DNA of 19,796 bases from JAJXWB01 sp036796555 (GTDB lineage Bacteria > Pseudomonadota > Alphaproteobacteria > Rhizobiales > Beijerinckiaceae). How positions within the stretch are numbered: the stretch's first letter is position 1; each line of letters starts with the position of its first letter. Both the position numbers and the translations under genes were made by a program. A model generated the notes under the pieces. The model had not been told where the DNA came from, did not search any database, and saw nothing but the letters and a program-made list of their open reading frames with translations. The stretch spans positions 1-19,796 of the forward strand of contig DAIRCS010000058.1 of the NCBI GenBank assembly GCA_036796555.1, written 5' to 3'. Positions 1 to 7,795 of the stretch are shown here, in pieces.

Positions 1-1231
1 GCATGTTGATGGCGTAGATGATCTGCAGATGGCGCGGCAGCAGCCGGCCCATCAGTTCGACCGGCCAGGTCTCGAGCGCTTCCGGCAGCAGTGTATGGTT
101 GGTGTAGGATGTAGCTTCGCGCGTGATGTTCCAGGCTTCCTCCCAGCCGACGCCGTGCACGTCGAGCAGCAGGCGCATCAGTTCGGCGACCGCGATCGCA
201 GGATGGGTGTCGTTGAGCTGGATGGCGGCTTTCTCGTGCAGGTTGCGCACGTCGCCGAAGCGCTGGATGTGGCGGCGGATGAGGTCCTGCAGCGAGGCGG
301 AGGCGAAGAAATATTCCTGGCGCAGGCGCAGTTCGTGCCCCGCCGGATTGGAGTCCGAGGGATAGAGAATGCGCGAAATGCTTTCGGCGCGAGAGCGCTC
401 GTAGATCGCGCCGACATGGTCGCCGGCGTTGAACGCGTCGAGCCGGATCGGGTCGATCGCCTTGGCGCTCCACAGGCGCAGCGTGTTGACGGTGTCGCCG
501 CGCCAGCCGACGACGGGCGTATCGTAGGCCACCGCCAGCACGCGTTCGGCCGGCTGCCAGGCGTGGCGCTCGGCGCCGTCCCAGCCGGCCTCGCTCGACA
601 CCTCGCCGCCAAAGCCGATCTCGTGCACGATCTCGCGGCGCTGGAATTCCCAGGGGTTGCGGAAGGAGAGCCAGTCTTCGGGCGTCTCGACCTGCGCGCC
701 GTCGACGATGCGCTGCTTGAACAGGCCGTGGTCGTAGCGGATGCCGTAGCCGAGCCCCGACACGCCGAGCGTCGCCATGCTCTCCATGAAACAGGCGGCG
801 AGCCGCCCGAGGCCGCCGTTGCCGAGCGCCGCGTCCGGTTCGAGCTGCGCGATGGAATCGAGGTCGAGGCCGACGAGGGCCAGCGCCTCGCGCATCTGCT
901 CCTTGAGGCCGAGATTGCCGAGCGCGTCCTCGAACAGGCGGCCGATCAGGAATTCGAGCGAGAGATAATACACGCGCTTGCGCCCGGATCGCTTGGCCTC
1001 GCGGATCGAGCCCATCCAGCGGTCGATGATCTTGTCGCGCACGGCCAGGATTGCGGCGGTCAGCCAGTCGTGATTGAGCGCGAGCGCCGGCGGCTTGCCG
1101 ACATTGTAGATGAGCTTGGCCTCGATCTCCTTGCGCAGCGCCTGGATGGCGGCGGCCGCTTCGTCCCTGGCGCTCGACCGCCGTTCGACCGGCGGGAGAA
1201 TATCCGTCGACTTCAAACTGCTCGTACGCAT
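1..1231 (-). CDS. glgP: Glycogen/starch/alpha-glucan phosphorylase, N-terminal half (runs off the window)
   Basis: Glycogen phosphorylase releases glucose-1-phosphate from the non-reducing ends of alpha-1,4-glucan, in the cytoplasm, using pyridoxal phosphate. Reading leftward from the ATG at 1231 gives 410 uninterrupted residues before the edge, about half of the usual ~820-840. Family blocks are visible: YYLSLEFLIGR (residues 88-98), EPDAALGNGGLGRLAACFMES (131-151), GYGIRYDHGLF (161-171), RQEYFFASASLQDLI, and NDTHPAIAVAELMRLLLD from residue 340. The PLP lysine and the rest of the catalytic half lie outside the window. An AAAGG Shine-Dalgarno-like stretch sits about 9 nt before the ATG, which supports this start. 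It is transcribed divergently from glgA, so degradation and synthesis share one intergenic control region. The identification is firm; only the C-terminal half is unseen. Confidence 0.96.
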   Translation of the reverse strand, partial: MRTSSLKSTDILPPVERRSSARDEAAAAIQALRKEIEAKLIYNVGKPPALALNHDWLTAAILAVRDKIIDRWMGSIREAKRSGRKRVYYLSLEFLIGRLFEDALGNLGLKEQMREALALVGLDLDSIAQLEPDAALGNGGLGRLAACFMESMATLGVSGLGYGIRYDHGLFKQRIVDGAQVETPEDWLSFRNPWEFQRREIVHEIGFGGEVSSEAGWDGAERHAWQPAERVLAVAYDTPVVGWRGDTVNTLRLWSAKAIDPIRLDAFNAGDHVGAIYERSRAESISRILYPSDSNPAGHELRLRQEYFFASASLQDLIRRHIQRFGDVRNLHEKAAIQLNDTHPAIAVAELMRLLLDVHGVGWEEAWNITREATSYTNHTLLPEALETWPVELMGRLLPRHLQIIYAINM

Positions 1232-1262
1232 GCAGACAGACCCTTTGGCGACACGCTTCAAA

Positions 1263-1406
1263 GTTAACCGCCGCCTGCTGAAGAATTCGATAAAGCGTTG
1301 GCGCGTGGTAACCGGCGGCCCCGTCTCGCCCCCCGCGTTAACCGTTTCGCGAATGGCGACCGGCGGCAAACCACGCTTCGGTCTGATGTTTTCCGTTGCG
1401 TTAACC
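1263..1406. promoter_or_regulatory. Divergent glgP/glgA intergenic region with repeated GTTAACC elements
   Basis: The gap between the glgP start (1231) and the glgA start (1488) holds three exact GTTAACC copies at 1263-1269, 1337-1343 and 1400-1406. A near copy, GGTAACC, lies at 1307-1313. The GTTAAC core is itself a palindrome and is rare in DNA this GC-rich. The TTAACC portion resembles a half-site of the alphaproteobacterial cell-cycle regulator CtrA, but no full TTAA-N7-TTAA site was found, so the binding protein is unknown. No convincing -35/-10 pair was identified for either gene. Confidence 0.4.
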
Positions 1407-1487
1407 AATGGCTAGCGTTTTCGGATTAAACAAATGAGCCAGCAGGCGAAGTGATTCGGCCGAGCACGGGGCGGCGGGCGCAAACGC

Positions 1488-2966
1488 ATGAGTTGGCAGT
1501 CACAGGGTCGTTGCGACCTTGAAGGCGAGGCTGCGCAGGCCGAACAGCCGGTTGCGCGCCGAAGGGTTCTTTTCGTCACCTCCGAAATTTCCGACTATGT
1601 GCAGACCGGCGGCCTGGGCGAAGTTTCGGCCGCGCTGCCGCGCGCGCTGCGCGCTTTGTCGGATGTGCGCATTCTCGTGCCGGGCTACCGGCAGGTTCTG
1701 GAGCGCGCCGGCAATATCGAACCTGTCGGCCTGCTGCCGGGCCTCGGCGAAATTCCCGCCTGCGCGCTGGGCCGCACGAAGACCGCCGACGGCATTCCCG
1801 TCTATGTCCTGCTCAACGCCGATCTCTACGACCGGCCGGGCGGCCTCTATCTCGATCCCGACGGCAGGGACTGGATCGACAACGACATCCGCTTCGCGCG
1901 CCTGAGCCTGGCGGCGGCGGACATGGCGGCCGGCCTTGGCGACGCCAACTGGCGGCCGGACAATCTGCATCTCAACGACTGGCCGACCGCCCTCGCGCCC
2001 GGCTATCTCGCCTGGCGCGGCGTCGAGACTCCCTCGCTCCTCACCATTCACAACCTCGCCTATCAGGGCGCCTTCGATCCCGCGCGCCTGAAGGCGCTGG
2101 CGATCCCGGACGCCGCCTACAAGGTCGACGGCGTCGAATTCTACGGCCGCCTCTCCTTCCTCAAGGCCGGCGTCTACTACGCGGATCAACTCACGACGGT
2201 CAGCGAGACCTACGCGCAGGAAATCACCACGCCGCAATTCGGCTGCGGCCTGCACGGCCTGCTGGCGGAGCGCCTGCGGCAGGGCCGCCTCAGCGGCATT
2301 CTGAACGGCATCGACGAATCCTGGGATCCGCGCCACACGCATCACGGCGAGGGCTTCGAGCCCGACCGCTGGAAGGGCCGCTACGCCGACTACATCCGCG
2401 GCCTGTTCGGCCTCGCCCTGTCGCGCGGGCCGCTGTTCGCCATCGTCTCGCGCCTCGTTCACCAGAAGGGCGTCGATCTTTCCATCGACGTCGCCGAGGA
2501 AATTGTCGCCCACGGCGGCCAGCTCGTCGTGACGGGCCAGGGCGAGACGCATCTGGAGGACCGGATGCTGACGCTCGCGCGCAGGCACCCGACGCAAGTC
2601 GGCGTGCGCATCGGCTTCGACGGGTCGCAGGCGCGCGCCATGTTCGCAGGCTCGGATTTCCTGCTCATGCCCTCGCGTTTCGAGCCCTGCGGCCTCAGCC
2701 AGATGTACGCCCAGCGCTTCGGCTCCCTGCCGATCGCTCATCGCACCGGCGGCCTCGCCGACACGATCGAGGACGGGCGCACCGGCTTTCTGTTCCAAAC
2801 CCCGACCGCCCAGCAGTTCAAGGGCGCCGTGCGCCGCGCGCTCGATACGTTCGGCTCCGGCCGCCGCCTCGACGAAATGCGCCGCGCGGCCATGGCGCGC
2901 ACCTTCGAATGGTCGGACTCGGCGCGCCGCTACGCCACGCTCTATCAGGGCGCGCGCGCCGGCTGA
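1488..2966 (+). CDS. glgA: Glycogen synthase (ADP-glucose type, GT5)
   Basis: GlgA transfers glucose from ADP-glucose to the growing alpha-1,4-glucan chain in the cytoplasm. The 492-residue product is close to the family's usual ~480. The N-terminal Rossmann domain begins at about residue 26 with RVLFVTSEISDYVQTGGLGEV. C-terminal GT-B motifs are present: NGIDESWDP, FAIVSRLVHQKGVDL, and PSRFEPCGL with the catalytic-site Glu at residue 399, followed by HRTGGLADTIEDG. The usual K-x-G-G signature reads Q-T-G-G here (Gln39, codon at 1602-1604). In E. coli the corresponding Lys15 binds ADP-glucose, so lower affinity or altered donor use is possible. The first ~24 residues are not conserved in character and the ribosome site before 1488 is weak, so the true start could be slightly downstream. 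It is the first gene of glgA-glgB-malQ. Confidence 0.95.
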   Translation: MSWQSQGRCDLEGEAAQAEQPVARRRVLFVTSEISDYVQTGGLGEVSAALPRALRALSDVRILVPGYRQVLERAGNIEPVGLLPGLGEIPACALGRTKTADGIPVYVLLNADLYDRPGGLYLDPDGRDWIDNDIRFARLSLAAADMAAGLGDANWRPDNLHLNDWPTALAPGYLAWRGVETPSLLTIHNLAYQGAFDPARLKALAIPDAAYKVDGVEFYGRLSFLKAGVYYADQLTTVSETYAQEITTPQFGCGLHGLLAERLRQGRLSGILNGIDESWDPRHTHHGEGFEPDRWKGRYADYIRGLFGLALSRGPLFAIVSRLVHQKGVDLSIDVAEEIVAHGGQLVVTGQGETHLEDRMLTLARRHPTQVGVRIGFDGSQARAMFAGSDFLLMPSRFEPCGLSQMYAQRFGSLPIAHRTGGLADTIEDGRTGFLFQTPTAQQFKGAVRRALDTFGSGRRLDEMRRAAMARTFEWSDSARRYATLYQGARAG

Positions 2967-3041
2967 CGCGGGGACATGCGCTGCGGTAAGCTGAAGCCGA
3001 GGTCGCGCTTGATTCGCGCGGCCGGCAAGAGCGGCGTTCCA

Positions 3042-5282
3042 ATGCCCCCGTCGGTGATCAACAGGCAGCCTGTCGAAGGCGCGCGGGCCCATCCCGCCGC
3101 GCTGGACGCCGCCGCCGTGGATGCGCTGGCGCAAGCGCGCTGCGCCGACCCTTTCGCGCTGCTCGGCCCGCACCAGACGCCGCAGGGACGCATCGTCCGG
3201 GTCTTCGCGCCGGGCGCGCGCGGCGTCGAAATTCTCGACGCCGCCGGGGCGCGCGCCATCGCGACGCTCGATCTTGTCGACGAACGAGGCCTGTTCGGCG
3301 CGCTCGCGCCCGGCGAGGGCGCCTATCTGCTGCGCACGATCTGGCCGGATACGGCCTTCGTCGCCGAAGACCCCTATTCCTTCTGGGAGCTGCTGCCCGA
3401 GGAAGACCTCGCGCTTTTCGCCGCCGGCTGCCATCCGAAACTCACCGACCTGCTTGGCGCGCGGGAAATGACGATTGCGGATGCGCCGGGCGTGCGCTTC
3501 TCGGTCTGGGCGCCGAACGCGTCGAGCGTTTCGATCGTCGGCGACTTCAACGGCTGGGATCGTCGCCGGCATCCGATGCGCCTGCGCCATCGCGCCGGCG
3601 TGTGGGAATTGTTCGTGCCCCGCATCGGCGCGGGCGAGCGCTACAAATTCGCGATCGTCGATCGCGACGGCCATGAACTGCCGCTGAAGGCGGACCCCAT
3701 GGCCTTCCGCGCGGAGGCGCCGCCGGAGACGGCCTCGATCATCGCCGCGATGCTCGATCATGACTGGCGCGACGCCGGCTGGATGGAATGTCGCGCGCGA
3801 AAACAGGCGCCTGATGCGCCGATCTCCATCTACGAGGTCCATCTCGGCTCGTGGCTGCGCAGGAACGGCGCCGAACTCGATTGGGACGAGGCCGCGCGCC
3901 GCCTGCCGACCTATGCCGCCGCGCTCGGCTTCACGCATGTCGAACTGCTGCCGATCGCCGAATATCCCTTCGGCGGCTCGTGGGGCTACCAGCCGCTGTC
4001 GCTGTTCGCGCCGACCGCACGCCATGGCGATCCCCGGGGTTTCGCCCGCTTCGTCGACGCCTGCCACGCGGCCGAACTCGGCGTGATCGTCGACTGGGCG
4101 CCCCACCATTTTCCGAACGATGCGCACGGTCTCGTGCGCTTCGACGGCACGGCGCTCTACGAGCACGAGGATGCGCGCGAGGGCCTGCATCCCGACTGGG
4201 ATACGGTGATCTACAATCTCGGCCGCCGCGAGGTCCGCAATTTCCTGATCGCGAGCGCGCTGCGCTGGCTCGAGGATTTCCATGTCGACGGCCTGCGCGT
4301 CGATGCGGTCGCTTCCATGCTCTACCGCGATTATTCGCGCGCGGACGGGACGTGGAAGCCGAACGAGCATGGCGGCCGCGAGAATCTCGAAGCCATCGAC
4401 TTCTTGCGCGCGGTGAATTCCATCGTCGCCAGCCGCTGTCCCGGCGCGATCACCATCGCCGAGGAATCGACTGCGTGGCCGGGCGTGACGGCGCGCCCGG
4501 AGGAGGGCGGCCTCGGCTTTTCCTACAAGTGGAACATGGGCTGGATGAATGACACGCTGCGCTACATGCAGCGCGAGCCGGTCCATCGCCGCTGGCATCA
4601 CGACGAAATGACCTTCGGCATGATGTACGCCTGGGCCGAGAAATTCGTGCTCGCCGTCTCCCATGACGAAGTCGTTCACGGCAAGCGCTCGCTGCTCGAC
4701 AAGATGCCGGGGGACGAATGGCGCAAGCGCGCCAATCTGCGCGCCTATCTCGCGCTGATGTGGACGCATCCCGGCAAGAAGCTGCTTTTCATGGGCGCCG
4801 AATTCGGTCAGTGGCGGGAGTGGAGCCATGATCGCCAGCTCGACTGGAATCTGTTCGACGAGCCTGGCCACGCCGGCCTCGTCGCGCTCCTGCGCGATCT
4901 CAACGCCGCCTATCGCGACGAGCCGGCGCTGCATGTCGGCGACGCGAAGCCGGAAGGTTTCGAATGGCTCGTCGTCGACGACAGCGACAACAGCGTCTTC
5001 GCCTATCTGAGAAAGGCGCCCGGCGCCCGCCCCATCGCCGTCGCGCTCAACATGACGCCGGAGCCGCGCTCGTTTTATCGCATAGGCGTGCCGCAGGCGG
5101 GCTTCTGGAAGGAAATCCTGAACACCGACGCCGCCTGCTACGGCGGAACCAACACGGGCAATCTCGGCGGCGCGCAGACGCGCCCCACGCCGGCGCACGG
5201 CCATGCGCAATCGCTCGAACTGGTGCTGCCGCCGCTTTCCGCCATCGTGCTGCGGCTCGATCACGCGGCGGAGGCGGCATGA
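3042..5282 (+). CDS. glgB: 1,4-alpha-glucan branching enzyme (GH13, CBM48)
   Basis: GlgB cuts alpha-1,4 chains and re-attaches them by alpha-1,6 bonds, giving glycogen its branches. From this ATG the protein has 746 residues; typical GlgB proteins have about 730. An N-terminal beta-sandwich (ADPFALLGPH) is followed by a CBM48 module (VRFSVWAPNASSVSIVGDFN) and the GH13 barrel. All four catalytic regions are intact: DWAPHHFP; GLRVDAVASM with the nucleophile Asp421; TIAEES with the acid/base Glu474; and VSHDEVVHGK with Asp542. A second in-frame ATG at 2976, 9 bp after the glgA stop, would give 768 residues. The added 22 residues are basic and show no family feature, and the GGGGA stretch there is too close to that ATG, so I favour 3042 with moderate certainty. 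The stop overlaps the malQ start (ATGA), implying coupled translation. Confidence 0.95.
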   Translation: MPPSVINRQPVEGARAHPAALDAAAVDALAQARCADPFALLGPHQTPQGRIVRVFAPGARGVEILDAAGARAIATLDLVDERGLFGALAPGEGAYLLRTIWPDTAFVAEDPYSFWELLPEEDLALFAAGCHPKLTDLLGAREMTIADAPGVRFSVWAPNASSVSIVGDFNGWDRRRHPMRLRHRAGVWELFVPRIGAGERYKFAIVDRDGHELPLKADPMAFRAEAPPETASIIAAMLDHDWRDAGWMECRARKQAPDAPISIYEVHLGSWLRRNGAELDWDEAARRLPTYAAALGFTHVELLPIAEYPFGGSWGYQPLSLFAPTARHGDPRGFARFVDACHAAELGVIVDWAPHHFPNDAHGLVRFDGTALYEHEDAREGLHPDWDTVIYNLGRREVRNFLIASALRWLEDFHVDGLRVDAVASMLYRDYSRADGTWKPNEHGGRENLEAIDFLRAVNSIVASRCPGAITIAEESTAWPGVTARPEEGGLGFSYKWNMGWMNDTLRYMQREPVHRRWHHDEMTFGMMYAWAEKFVLAVSHDEVVHGKRSLLDKMPGDEWRKRANLRAYLALMWTHPGKKLLFMGAEFGQWREWSHDRQLDWNLFDEPGHAGLVALLRDLNAAYRDEPALHVGDAKPEGFEWLVVDDSDNSVFAYLRKAPGARPIAVALNMTPEPRSFYRIGVPQAGFWKEILNTDAACYGGTNTGNLGGAQTRPTPAHGHAQSLELVLPPLSAIVLRLDHAAEAA

Positions 5283-7348
5283 GCGACGACGCTCTTCGCG
5301 CGCTGGCGGTCGAAGCCGGCTTCCAGCCGCGCTGGACCGACAACACCGGCGCCGATCGCGACGTCTCGGCGGGGACGCTGCGCGCCGCGCTCGCCGCGCT
5401 CGGCCTGCCCGCGCAAACCGAAACGCAGATCGCCGAAGCGCGCGCATGTCTCGCCGACGAAAAGGCGAGCGCCGCCCTCCCGCCGACGATCGTCGCGCGC
5501 GCGGACGAACGCGTGGCGCTCGGCGGCGCCGCTGCGCCCGGCGCGCATGCGCGCATCGAATATGAACTCGGCGGCGCCGCCGATCTGCGCATCGGCGACG
5601 ACGGCCGCCTGCCGCGCCTCGACCGCATTGGCTATCATCGGCTGGTTCTCGGCGATCGCGAGGTCACGCTCGCCGTTGCGCCTGCGCAGGCGCGCACGCT
5701 GGAAGAGGTTGCAGACGGTCGCCGCATGTGGGGTCTCGCCGCGCAGATCTATGGGTTGCGCAGCGAAGGCGATGGCGGGGTCGGCCATTTCGGCGCGGTC
5801 GCGCAGCTCGCCGAGAGCGCCGCGCGGCGCGGCGCCGATCTCGTCGCGCTCAGCCCGGCGCATGCGCTGTTTCTCGCCGACGAACATCACTACACGCCCT
5901 ATTCGCCGTCGAGCCGCCTCTTCTACAACGCGCTCTACGCCGACCCCGCGGACGTGTTCGGCCGCGAACGCGTCGCCGCCGCCGTCTCCGGGATCGGCGG
6001 CGATCCGGTCGATGCCGCCGCCTTGATCGACTGGCCGCGCGCCGCCCATGCGCGGTCGGCGCTGCTGCGCGCGCTCTACGACGATTTCTGCGCGACCGAC
6101 ATGACGGCCGCAACTGCGCTCGCCGCCGATTTCGTCGCCTTTCGCGCGGCGGGCGGCGAGGCGCTCGAGGCGCACGCCCTGTTCGAGGCGCTGCACGGCC
6201 ATGAATTCCGGCGCGACTTCACCAAATGGAACTGGCGCGACTGGGCGCCCGACCTGCGCGATCCCGCCTCGCGCGCCGTCGCACATTTCGCGCGCGAAAA
6301 CGCCGGCGAGATCGGCTTCCACGTCTTCGCGCAATGGCTGGTCGACCGCTCCATGGCGCGCGCGCAGGGCAGGGCGCTCGGCGCCGGCATGCGCGTCGGC
6401 CTGCTCGCCGATCTCGCGGTCGGCATGAACGCCGGAGGCTCGCACGCCTGGTCCCGGCCTGATGACGTGCTGCTCGGCCTGTCGATCGGCGCGCCGCCGG
6501 ACATGCTGGCGCCGCTCGGCCAGAACTGGGGCCTGACGACCTTTTCGCCCCGGGCGCTACGCGCGACCGGCCACGCGCCCTTCCTCGCCACATTGCGCGC
6601 GGCGCTACGCAACGCCGGCGGCGTGCGCATCGACCATGTCATGGGTCTCGTGCGGCTCTGGCTCGTGCCCGACGGCGCGCAGGCGACCGAAGGCGTCTAT
6701 CTCGCCTATCCGACCGAGGACCTGCTCGGCCTGCTGCGGCTGGAATCCCGGCGTCACGGCGCCGTCGTCATCGGCGAGGATCTCGGCACCGTGCCGCACG
6801 GCCTGCGCGAGCGTCTGGCGCGAGAAGGCGTCGCGGGCCTGCGCGTGCTGCAATTCGAGCGTAGCGGCGATCGCTTCAATCCGCCGGACTGGTATCCGGC
6901 GACCGCCGTCGCCATGACGGCAACGCACGACACGGCGACGATCGAGGGCTGGTGGCGCGGCTGCGATATCGAGGCGCGCGCGGCGCTCGCGCAATTGCCG
7001 CCGGGCCGCACCGGCGAGGATTGCGCGCGGGAGCGCGCCGGCGAACGCGACATGGCCTGGCGTGCTTTCGTCGAGGCGCGCGTGGCCGACGGCGCGCCGC
7101 CGCAGGCGGACCAGCCGGAAAAGGCGCTCGACGCCGCGGCGCGCTTCGTCGCGCAGACGCCGGCCGCCCTCGCGATCCTGCCGCTCGAGGATGCGCTCGG
7201 CCTGCGCGATCAACCGAACCTGCCCGGCACCACCGCCGAATATCCGAACTGGCGCCGCCGTTATCCCGGCGAGGCCGGCTCGATGCTGGATGCGGAAAAT
7301 GTCGCGGCGCGTCTCGCGGAATTCGACGCGCGCCGCCGCGTCGCGTGA
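5279..7348 (+). CDS. malQ: 4-alpha-glucanotransferase (amylomaltase, GH77)
   Basis: MalQ disproportionates maltodextrins, moving glucan segments between chains so that short oligosaccharides from glycogen turnover can be reused. The 689-residue product matches the long bacterial MalQ form (about 690). Conserved segments include YTPYSPSSRLFYNALYADP, ADLAVGMNAGGSHAW, and GAPPDMLAPLGQNWGL. RIDHVMG carries the nucleophile Asp452, GEDLGTVP the acid/base Glu500, and THDT the Asp551 stabiliser. Its ATG overlaps the glgB stop (ATGA), and GGAGG at 5270-5274 provides a ribosome site 4 nt upstream, which settles the start. An open frame extends further upstream within glgB but is only a shadow. Position after glgB suggests MalQ is made together with the synthetic enzymes. 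The stop lies 7 bp from the stop of the convergent small gene. Confidence 0.95.
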   Translation: MSDDALRALAVEAGFQPRWTDNTGADRDVSAGTLRAALAALGLPAQTETQIAEARACLADEKASAALPPTIVARADERVALGGAAAPGAHARIEYELGGAADLRIGDDGRLPRLDRIGYHRLVLGDREVTLAVAPAQARTLEEVADGRRMWGLAAQIYGLRSEGDGGVGHFGAVAQLAESAARRGADLVALSPAHALFLADEHHYTPYSPSSRLFYNALYADPADVFGRERVAAAVSGIGGDPVDAAALIDWPRAAHARSALLRALYDDFCATDMTAATALAADFVAFRAAGGEALEAHALFEALHGHEFRRDFTKWNWRDWAPDLRDPASRAVAHFARENAGEIGFHVFAQWLVDRSMARAQGRALGAGMRVGLLADLAVGMNAGGSHAWSRPDDVLLGLSIGAPPDMLAPLGQNWGLTTFSPRALRATGHAPFLATLRAALRNAGGVRIDHVMGLVRLWLVPDGAQATEGVYLAYPTEDLLGLLRLESRRHGAVVIGEDLGTVPHGLRERLAREGVAGLRVLQFERSGDRFNPPDWYPATAVAMTATHDTATIEGWWRGCDIEARAALAQLPPGRTGEDCARERAGERDMAWRAFVEARVADGAPPQADQPEKALDAAARFVAQTPAALAILPLEDALGLRDQPNLPGTTAEYPNWRRRYPGEAGSMLDAENVAARLAEFDARRRVA

Positions 7349-7358
7349 CGTCGCGTCA
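7346..7358. repeat. Short inverted repeat joining two convergent stop codons
   Basis: TGACG (7346-7350), a 3-nt loop and CGTCA (7354-7358) form a 5-bp perfect inverted repeat. The left arm begins with the malQ stop TGA and the right arm ends with the reverse-strand stop of the small gene. It is short and has no T-run, so it is probably a weak structure and may be chance. Confidence 0.3.
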
Positions 7359-7586
7359 ATCGGCGTCGTCGTCCTCGCGCGTCCAGGCGAATTCCTTTTC
7401 GATCTGCTGGTAGGCGCGCGCCGTCGCGTAGGCGAGCTTGAAATAGCGTCCCGTCGCCATGATGTCCGCAAGCCGCTCGCGATCCTCGTAGATGGCTTCG
7501 AGCCGTTCGACGCGCCGGCGCAATTCGCGGTAACGTTCAACCCACGGACGGCGCCGCCGCTCGTCCGTTTCGGGCTCTCTCGACAT
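7356..7586 (-). CDS. Small charged hypothetical protein (76 aa)
   Basis: I do not recognise this family with certainty. From the ATG at 7586 the protein has 76 residues and reads MSREPETDERRRRPWVERYR at its start. It has a very basic N-terminal third (RYRELRRRVERLEAIYEDRE), predicted helical and possibly a short coiled coil. A segment RLADIMATGRYFKLAYATAR follows, and the end is acidic (EDDDAD). There is no signal peptide, membrane segment or metal-binding motif. A longer frame to 7697 exists, but it would run through the promoter described at 7616-7643 and adds an unstructured, Cys-containing stretch, so the short form is preferred. Purine-rich GGGGCAGGC precedes the ATG. It is convergent with malQ and divergent from mgtA. 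A dedicated promoter supports that it is a real gene; its function is unknown. Confidence 0.7.
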   Translation of the reverse strand: MSREPETDERRRRPWVERYRELRRRVERLEAIYEDRERLADIMATGRYFKLAYATARAYQQIEKEFAWTREDDDAD

Positions 7587-7615
7587 GCCTGCCCCACGCG
7601 TACAAATCTCATGCG

Positions 7616-7643
7616 ATGATATGGTTCGCATGGCGATTGTCGA
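7616..7643 (-). promoter_or_regulatory. Sigma70-like promoter of the small 76-aa gene
   Basis: On the reverse strand TCGACA (plus-strand 7638-7643, 5/6 match to TTGACA) and TATCAT (7616-7621, 5/6 match to TATAAT) are separated by 16 nt. Transcription would begin near 7609, leaving a leader of about 23 nt before the ATG at 7586. The -35 overlaps one of the half-sites described at 7635-7679, so repression or activation there is plausible. Confidence 0.5.
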
Positions 7644-7679
7644 AAGAATTGCCTCAAAACAGCTGAAATTGAGACAATC
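7635..7679. promoter_or_regulatory. Cluster of three operator-like half-sites between the small gene and mgtA
   Basis: Two direct copies of a GATTGTCTCAA-like element, GATTGTCGAAA (7635-7645) and AATTGCCTCAA (7647-7657), are 12 bp apart. They are followed by an inverted copy TTGAGACAATC (7669-7679). The second and third form an inverted repeat with arms at 7648-7657 and 7669-7678 (9 of 10 pairs) around an 11-nt spacer. The array sits in the divergent region, on the -35 of the leftward promoter and upstream of mgtA, as expected for a regulator binding site. The regulator is not identified. Confidence 0.4.
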
Positions 7680-7795
7680 AAATCTCGCCCGGGACATTAA
7701 TGACCGTTATTGAATGATATTGCCGGGGCGTCGCGTTCGCGAAGGGTCGGGAATGTCGGGATCATGATCGCAACGCAGCGATCCGGAGACGTCGC

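Noticed and set aside
29..1267. A 412-codon plus-strand frame at the left end
   Set aside because: The reverse strand there encodes glycogen phosphorylase with clear family motifs, so this is its shadow.
1263..1406. A CRISPR-like or minisatellite array from the GTTAACC copies
   Set aside because: Spacing is irregular (44, 30 and 63 bp between starts) and the repeat is only 7 bp.
1400..1429. A full CtrA site (TTAA-N7-TTAA) before glgA
   Set aside because: The two TTAA elements at 1401 and 1426 are 21 nt apart, not 7, so only half-site similarity remains.
1500..5447. A 1315-codon open frame on the reverse strand across glgA and glgB
   Set aside because: It is antisense to two genes with complete catalytic motifs, has low-complexity Arg/Ala/Glu-rich sequence and no recognisable domain. 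Such frames are expected opposite GC-rich codons.
7587..7795. A magnesium riboswitch (M-box) or leader peptide before mgtA
   Set aside because: I could not trace a conserved M-box core or a proline-rich leader peptide; only the half-site array stands out.
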